Shown: in pieces, positions 60,317 to 64,000 of the stretch
Layout: each line of letters starts with the position of its first letter
How positions within the stretch are numbered: the first letter of the stretch is position 1
DNA from: Palleniella muris
GTDB taxonomy: Bacteria > Bacteroidota > Bacteroidia > Bacteroidales > Bacteroidaceae
Reading direction: 5' to 3'
DNA: 64,000 bases
Assembly: GCF_004792655.1 (NCBI RefSeq)
Contig: NZ_SRZC01000013.1
Location: 1 to 64,000, forward strand
Notes under the pieces: generated by a model
Seen by the model: the letters and a program-made list of their open reading frames with translations, nothing else
What the model was told of the DNA's origin: nothing
Databases searched by the model: none
Position numbers and translations under genes: made by a program

Positions 60317-60384
60317 TATTGCCCGTCAAGGCAAACTTTATTTTATAAAGACCACACTTTTCTTTTGCAGAAAGCACAGACATA

Positions 60385-61854
60385 CTATCTGCCAAGCGGG
60401 TGAGTCACCCAATACCAACCGGGCTTTATCTCTTCAGGAAGTTTTGCACACGGCTGCTGGCACGGCTTGCTTTCATTGCCATAACGGTCCATCGCAGTGA
60501 CAGCAAAGAACATTTTCATTGGTTTGGTGATTGCTATTGATGTTCCCTTTCTACGCACGCACAGCAGATTCTCAGCCTTGCTCACATCCACAGGATAAGA
60601 ATCCGATACATATACATTATATAACAAGTCTTTCCCATTGCTACTCCAACTCACATTTGCCCCCCCAGCAGAACTGAAGACTTTTATATCAGTAGGAGCT
60701 GGAACAGCATCACTTTCACGCCCACACATCACAGGCACTATGGCAGGGTAACGGCAAAAACTCTGACTCACGAAGTCATAAATACCCTTAACATTATCTG
60801 TGAAAAACTTTGAACGGAACATGCAAAAGCCTGCACCTTCATGACGAAGGACATAGAGCTCACGCGTAATGTCATCCAAACTCCAATTGCTCTCACGCGG
60901 ATGCAGCATGTAAATTCCCAGTCCCGGCACAATTGCCTTGCCATGGCAACCTTCTATCCAGTCGACAGCGAAAGGATAGAAATTGTCTCCACGGAAATAC
61001 ATCATCGGATATTCTTGGTCCATATATCCCAAGCGCATCCACTCCTTGGCATCCTGCAGCACACGGCTTCGCGCATTCCAGCCACGGCTCCAAAAGCGGT
61101 TTGTATCATCATGTTTGCCAACAGGGGAACAACTCAGCTTCACCCACGGCTTCACAGCCCGCACAGAATCGTGCACAGCTTTCACGATACGAGTGATATT
61201 CGCCCTTCCGACATCTGCACGCGGCAATTTCGCCTGTGCTTCCGGATAACGAATATAATCAAGACTTATACCGTCAACATCGTATCGTCGTGCAATGTCC
61301 GCACAATAACGCGCCAGATAAGCAGCCGTGCGCGAGTCTTCCGGACGCATGTAGCCCTCCTGCCCTATCCGATAGACAATTCCCGGCTGCGAATTGCGGA
61401 GATGCTGGCATCCCACACCATTCCATTTTCCTACGGGAATGGCAACTACCCATGCATGGCACTCCATGCCGCGGCGGTGGCATTCTTCCACGGCAAAGGA
61501 AAGAGCATCATATCCCGGAGACTTTCCAGGGAAGCCTGACAGGCATCCGTCACACGGTTCGTTGCCCGAAGATGCTGTCGTTTGGAAGATGCTTGTCGCA
61601 CGTATACGCGTCTGAATCAACACTGTATTGATGTTTGCGCGCTGGAGTTTGTCAAGAATCTTCCGCAACTCTTCCTGCTGCCGTGCCATGCTGTTCTGTG
61701 ACTGGGAGTAGGAATGCGGCCAGTCAAGTCCGCCTATGGTGGTCAGCCACACAGCCCTAACCTCTCGTTTAGGATGTCCTATAGCAAAAGAACTGACGCT
61801 GAAAAAGCATATCAGCGACAGCGCAAATAATATTTTCCGTTTATTCAATTTCAA
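60385..61854 (-). CDS. GH10-like glycoside hydrolase (UPF0748/YngK-like)
   Basis: This 489-residue exported protein has a signal peptide (KILFALSLICFFSVSSFAIG). The catalytic domain begins REVRAVWLTTIGGLDWPHSYSQ, the hallmark of glycosyl-hydrolase-like family 10 (UPF0748) proteins, and includes DVDGISLDYIRYPEAQ and YPMMYFRGDNFYPFAVDWIEG with acidic residues. A fibronectin-like C-terminal part (APTDIKVFSSAGGANVSWSS) follows. It is thought to cleave cell-wall or other glycans. The substrate is unproven. It is a single gene. Confidence 0.88.
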   Translation of the reverse strand: MKLNKRKILFALSLICFFSVSSFAIGHPKREVRAVWLTTIGGLDWPHSYSQSQNSMARQQEELRKILDKLQRANINTVLIQTRIRATSIFQTTASSGNEPCDGCLSGFPGKSPGYDALSFAVEECHRRGMECHAWVVAIPVGKWNGVGCQHLRNSQPGIVYRIGQEGYMRPEDSRTAAYLARYCADIARRYDVDGISLDYIRYPEAQAKLPRADVGRANITRIVKAVHDSVRAVKPWVKLSCSPVGKHDDTNRFWSRGWNARSRVLQDAKEWMRLGYMDQEYPMMYFRGDNFYPFAVDWIEGCHGKAIVPGLGIYMLHPRESNWSLDDITRELYVLRHEGAGFCMFRSKFFTDNVKGIYDFVSQSFCRYPAIVPVMCGRESDAVPAPTDIKVFSSAGGANVSWSSNGKDLLYNVYVSDSYPVDVSKAENLLCVRRKGTSIAITKPMKMFFAVTAMDRYGNESKPCQQPCAKLPEEIKPGWYWVTHPLGR

Positions 61855-61974
61855 TCAAAAATAGGATTCCACATTTGCATCCAATGAGATGCAAACGCCA
61901 AAAAACAATAAGACGAAGATACAAGAATGCACACAACGACATGGCACCCTCGCATCTTCGTCCTATGAATATTA

Positions 61975-63423
61975 TCAGATATTCTTCAGTATCTCAAGCA
62001 AATGATCCCACACCATCTGCACTGACGGTATGTGAAGCTTCTCGTCCGGAGAGTGCACGCCACGGAGCGTCGGACCCATACTCACCATGTCGAGATTCGG
62101 ATAACGCTCTGCAAACAATCCGCATTCCAGTCCTGCATGTATTCCCAAAATCTTAGGCTCCTTGCCAAACAACTTGCAGTAAGTCTCTGCAGTAACATCA
62201 ACAAGATGTGAGTTTGCACGTGGCTGCCAAGCAGGGTAACCGTCGCCCTGCTCCACTTCTGCACCTGCGAGTTCAAAGCACGCCTTCACTGTGGCTGCGA
62301 TGTTATCACGCTGGCTCATGACACAAGAACGCTGCGATGTAACAACCTCCATTTCATTGCATTGTGTGCGAACACTTGCAAGATTGCTTGATGTTTCCAC
62401 AAGCCAGGAAAGTTCTTCGTCCTGACACATTGCGAACACTCCGTTGTCAACAGCCTGCAGGCAACGGATAATACGATTTGAGGCTTCTTCCTTTATCACC
62501 TGACCGGTCTCCGCCGAACCCATAAGCATTTCTATGCTTGGCTCCGTAGCATGATACTCGTCAGCAACTTCCGAGGCAAATATGTTCCAATCCACTTTCA
62601 CCTCTTCCTTCTTTGACACAGGAACGGCAAAAACAGCCTTGCAGTCACGCGGAATGGCATTGTGAGCCTTTCCTCCTTCAAATGAGACAAGGCGCACCGG
62701 CATCTTCTGCATCTCATTGTAGAGGAAACGCGCCATCAGCTTGATGGAATTCGCACGCTTCTTGTTGATGTCGTCTCCGGAATGCCCTCCCAGCAGTCCC
62801 TTTATTTCTGCCTCCACAAAGAAGAAATCATTTCCAACCTCCTCCCTGTCGTACTTGAACACTGCTGTCGTGCCAATGCCGCCTGCACAAGAGATGAAGA
62901 ACTGGCCTTCATCCTCTGAGTCCAGATTGATGAGGTAATCACCGGTCATGAAACCTTCCTTGATGCCCATAGCACCGGTGAGTCCGGTCTCCTCGTCACG
63001 AGTGAACACGCACTCTATAGGTCCATGCTCAACATCATCGGAACGCAGCAACGCAAGCTCCATAGCCATACCGATGCCGTCATCAGCACCGAGAGTCGTG
63101 CGGTCAGCCTTCAGCCACTCGCCCTCGACGTAAGTCTCTATCGGGTCAGTCTCGAAATCAATTTCCTTGCCTGCAAGGCTTTCGCAGACCATGTCCATGT
63201 GCGACTGCAATATCACAGTCGGTTTTTCCTCGTATCCCGGAGTGGCAGGCTTGCAAATGACAACATTGCCTGCTTCATCCACCTTTGTCGGAAGCCCTAA
63301 TTCTTCACCGACATTCTTGAGATACTCTATAATCTTTTCCTCATGCTTTGAAGGACGCGGGATTTTGTTTATTTTCGCGAACTCATCAAACACTATTTGT
63401 GGTTTTAATTCATTTTTAGTCAT
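61975..63423 (-). CDS. pepD: Aminoacyl-histidine dipeptidase (PepD, M20 family)
   Basis: This 482-residue zinc peptidase has an M20 catalytic domain: ILQSHMDMVCE with metal ligand His, LGADDGIGMAMELALL with the bridging Asp, FTRDEETGLTGAMG with the catalytic Glu, and a late GIHAGLECGLF with a metal-binding His. A dimerisation lid sits in the middle (KIKGLLGGHSGDD-like IKGLLGGHSGDDINKKRAN). It cleaves Xaa-His dipeptides such as carnosine. It is full length, with a minus-strand -7 box TATCTTTG at 63498-63505. Confidence 0.95.
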   Translation of the reverse strand: MTKNELKPQIVFDEFAKINKIPRPSKHEEKIIEYLKNVGEELGLPTKVDEAGNVVICKPATPGYEEKPTVILQSHMDMVCESLAGKEIDFETDPIETYVEGEWLKADRTTLGADDGIGMAMELALLRSDDVEHGPIECVFTRDEETGLTGAMGIKEGFMTGDYLINLDSEDEGQFFISCAGGIGTTAVFKYDREEVGNDFFFVEAEIKGLLGGHSGDDINKKRANSIKLMARFLYNEMQKMPVRLVSFEGGKAHNAIPRDCKAVFAVPVSKKEEVKVDWNIFASEVADEYHATEPSIEMLMGSAETGQVIKEEASNRIIRCLQAVDNGVFAMCQDEELSWLVETSSNLASVRTQCNEMEVVTSQRSCVMSQRDNIAATVKACFELAGAEVEQGDGYPAWQPRANSHLVDVTAETYCKLFGKEPKILGIHAGLECGLFAERYPNLDMVSMGPTLRGVHSPDEKLHIPSVQMVWDHLLEILKNI

Positions 63424-63463
63424 TATTTAGTATAATTAATAAGGTTATATGAACTTTTTTTAC

Positions 63464-63505
63464 TAATTTTGCACCTGAATACATCAGAAATGTGTTGCAA
63501 AGATA
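63464..63505. promoter_or_regulatory. Face-to-face -7 boxes for pepD and the small membrane gene
   Basis: TAATTTTG on plus (63464-63471) points to the gene at 63512. TATCTTTG on minus (63498-63505) points to pepD at 63423. Their predicted transcription starts are only about 13 bp apart and transcripts would overlap slightly, so the two promoters may compete. Confidence 0.5.
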
Positions 63506-63511
63506 CGAAAA

Positions 63512-63730
63512 ATGATTGAAACTCTATTACTTTCGGTGTTAATTATTGCTATTGGCATGGCATTTATCGGAATAAAGGTGTTGCTGAAACCTGACGGGGA
63601 AATGTCGTCAATACATATCCATGACTCCCAAGCCATGAAAGACAGGGGAATACACTGCGTTATGGACCAAGACAAAGAAGAGCGGGAGCGTTCGGAGCAT
63701 GTCAGCAGAAAAATACGCAAAAAAGCATAA
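63512..63730 (+). CDS. Small single-helix membrane protein
   Basis: This 72-residue protein has one N-terminal transmembrane helix (TLLLSVLIIAIGMAFIGIKVLL). A polar tail follows (PDGEMSSIHIHDSQAMKDRG) and ends with charged KIRKKA. The short tail carries two His and one Cys but no recognisable motif. Similar small proteins precede OmpH-like genes in Bacteroidetes. It lies 48 bp before the lipoprotein gene at 63779 and is probably cotranscribed. The function is unknown. Confidence 0.75.
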   Translation: MIETLLLSVLIIAIGMAFIGIKVLLKPDGEMSSIHIHDSQAMKDRGIHCVMDQDKEERERSEHVSRKIRKKA

Positions 63731-63778
63731 CCAGCCGAAAAGAAAAAGAAAAGAAACAACAAAAAACTATAAACAGAA

Positions 63779-64000
63779 ATGAACAAGAACATCTTCCGCG
63801 CAGCAGCCATCGCTGCCTTCACCGCCGTATCACTGACAGCGTGTGACAAGTCAAAGAACGCAGATGAAGCTGCCGCTCCTGCACAGAACGCACCAGCAGA
63901 ACTCAAAATAGCTTATGTCGAGGTGGACTCCATCATGACACAATACCAGTTCTGCAAGGATTACACACAGATTCTTACCAAAAAGGGACAGAACATAGAG
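63779..64000 (+). CDS. OmpH/Skp-like lipoprotein (5' part, cut by window end)
   Basis: The first 74 codons are visible. A signal peptide with lipobox (FRAAAIAAFTAVSLTAC) is followed by an Ala/Pro-rich linker and then LKIAYVEVDSIMTQYQFCKD, the usual start of the OmpH (Skp) chaperone domain. It would bind unfolded outer-membrane proteins in the periplasm. The C-terminal coiled-coil part lies beyond the window. Confidence 0.82.
   Translation, partial: MNKNIFRAAAIAAFTAVSLTACDKSKNADEAAAPAQNAPAELKIAYVEVDSIMTQYQFCKDYTQILTKKGQNIE

Larger units (their letters stand above)
60036..60384. other. Intergenic region with array D
   Basis: There is no gene in this 349-bp stretch. It contains the tRNA-Ser promoter (minus-strand TACCTTTG at 60086-60093, embedded in the same GTACCTTTGCACTCGC as the tRNA cluster) and the 22-bp array D (60229-60316). 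Confidence 0.7.

Overview
The window is a piece of a Bacteroidales chromosome, most likely Prevotella-like. The evidence is the TAnnTTTG promoter -7 boxes, the type IX secretion genes (porQ and a plug-domain protein), gldE next to ssb, the rpmB-rpmG-DUF4295-ftsY-rimO run, a Rho with a long acidic N-terminal insertion, and an iPGM-like enzyme in the homoserine kinase slot of the threonine operon.

Region 1 (1-16750) is the integrase-proximal end of a CTnDOT-type integrative conjugative element and looks clearly GC-richer than the chromosome to its right. Reading inward from the junction it carries a 411-residue IntDOT-class tyrosine recombinase with Ser in place of the first catalytic Arg, a RhuM-like protein, two small HTH proteins on the opposite strand, and an excision-type operon in the CTnDOT order xis2c-xis2d-orf3-exc (topoisomerase III). 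Then come a DUF1896 protein and a giant DNA methylase/SNF2 helicase. That last gene is interrupted between helicase motifs V and VI by a complete 2465-bp group II intron whose removal restores the frame exactly. The chromosomal junction is a GTANNTTTGC core (16741-16750), which is also the -7 box of the first chromosomal gene.

Region 2 (16751-26300) is core chromosome: a T9SS plug-domain protein, a PurF paralogue without its catalytic Cys, a pair of HU genes (one an HU-transmembrane-LysM-like fusion), rimO, ftsY, a DMT exporter, DUF4295, rpmG, rpmB and a cyclophilin.

Region 3 (26900-30520) is an accessory cassette of eight short, tightly packed genes (VOC, membrane protein, tautomerase, GNAT, flavodoxin-like, second tautomerase, UDG-like, SnoaL-like). 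It is bordered by an 18/20 direct repeat, and its two tautomerase genes are a recent duplication.

Region 4 (30800-47450) holds tatD, a prenyl synthase, tonB, porQ-cmk, an OmpA protein, a HEAT-like protein, gldE-ssb, a four-gene tRNA cluster (Gly, Leu, Leu, Gly), rho with a hairpin leader, a FimB/Mfa2-like lipoprotein, ffh and folD.

Region 5 (47450-64000) starts with a structured leader and the threonine operon (thrA, iPGM-like homoserine kinase, thrC). These are followed closely by a DUF4468 protein, a small membrane protein, a putative porin and an HD-domain protein. Then come aroC, a SlyD-like FKBP, a mannose-6-phosphate isomerase, tRNA-Ser, a GH10-like hydrolase, pepD, a small membrane protein and the start of an OmpH-like lipoprotein.

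The most unusual pattern is a family of short arrays with an exact 22-bp period, built on a near-palindrome AAAGGTTACCTTT. They lie in four separate intergenic regions (26604-26691, 40712-40843, 47620-47707, 60229-60316). They are not CRISPR, because there are no spacers, and I do not recognise them as a described element.
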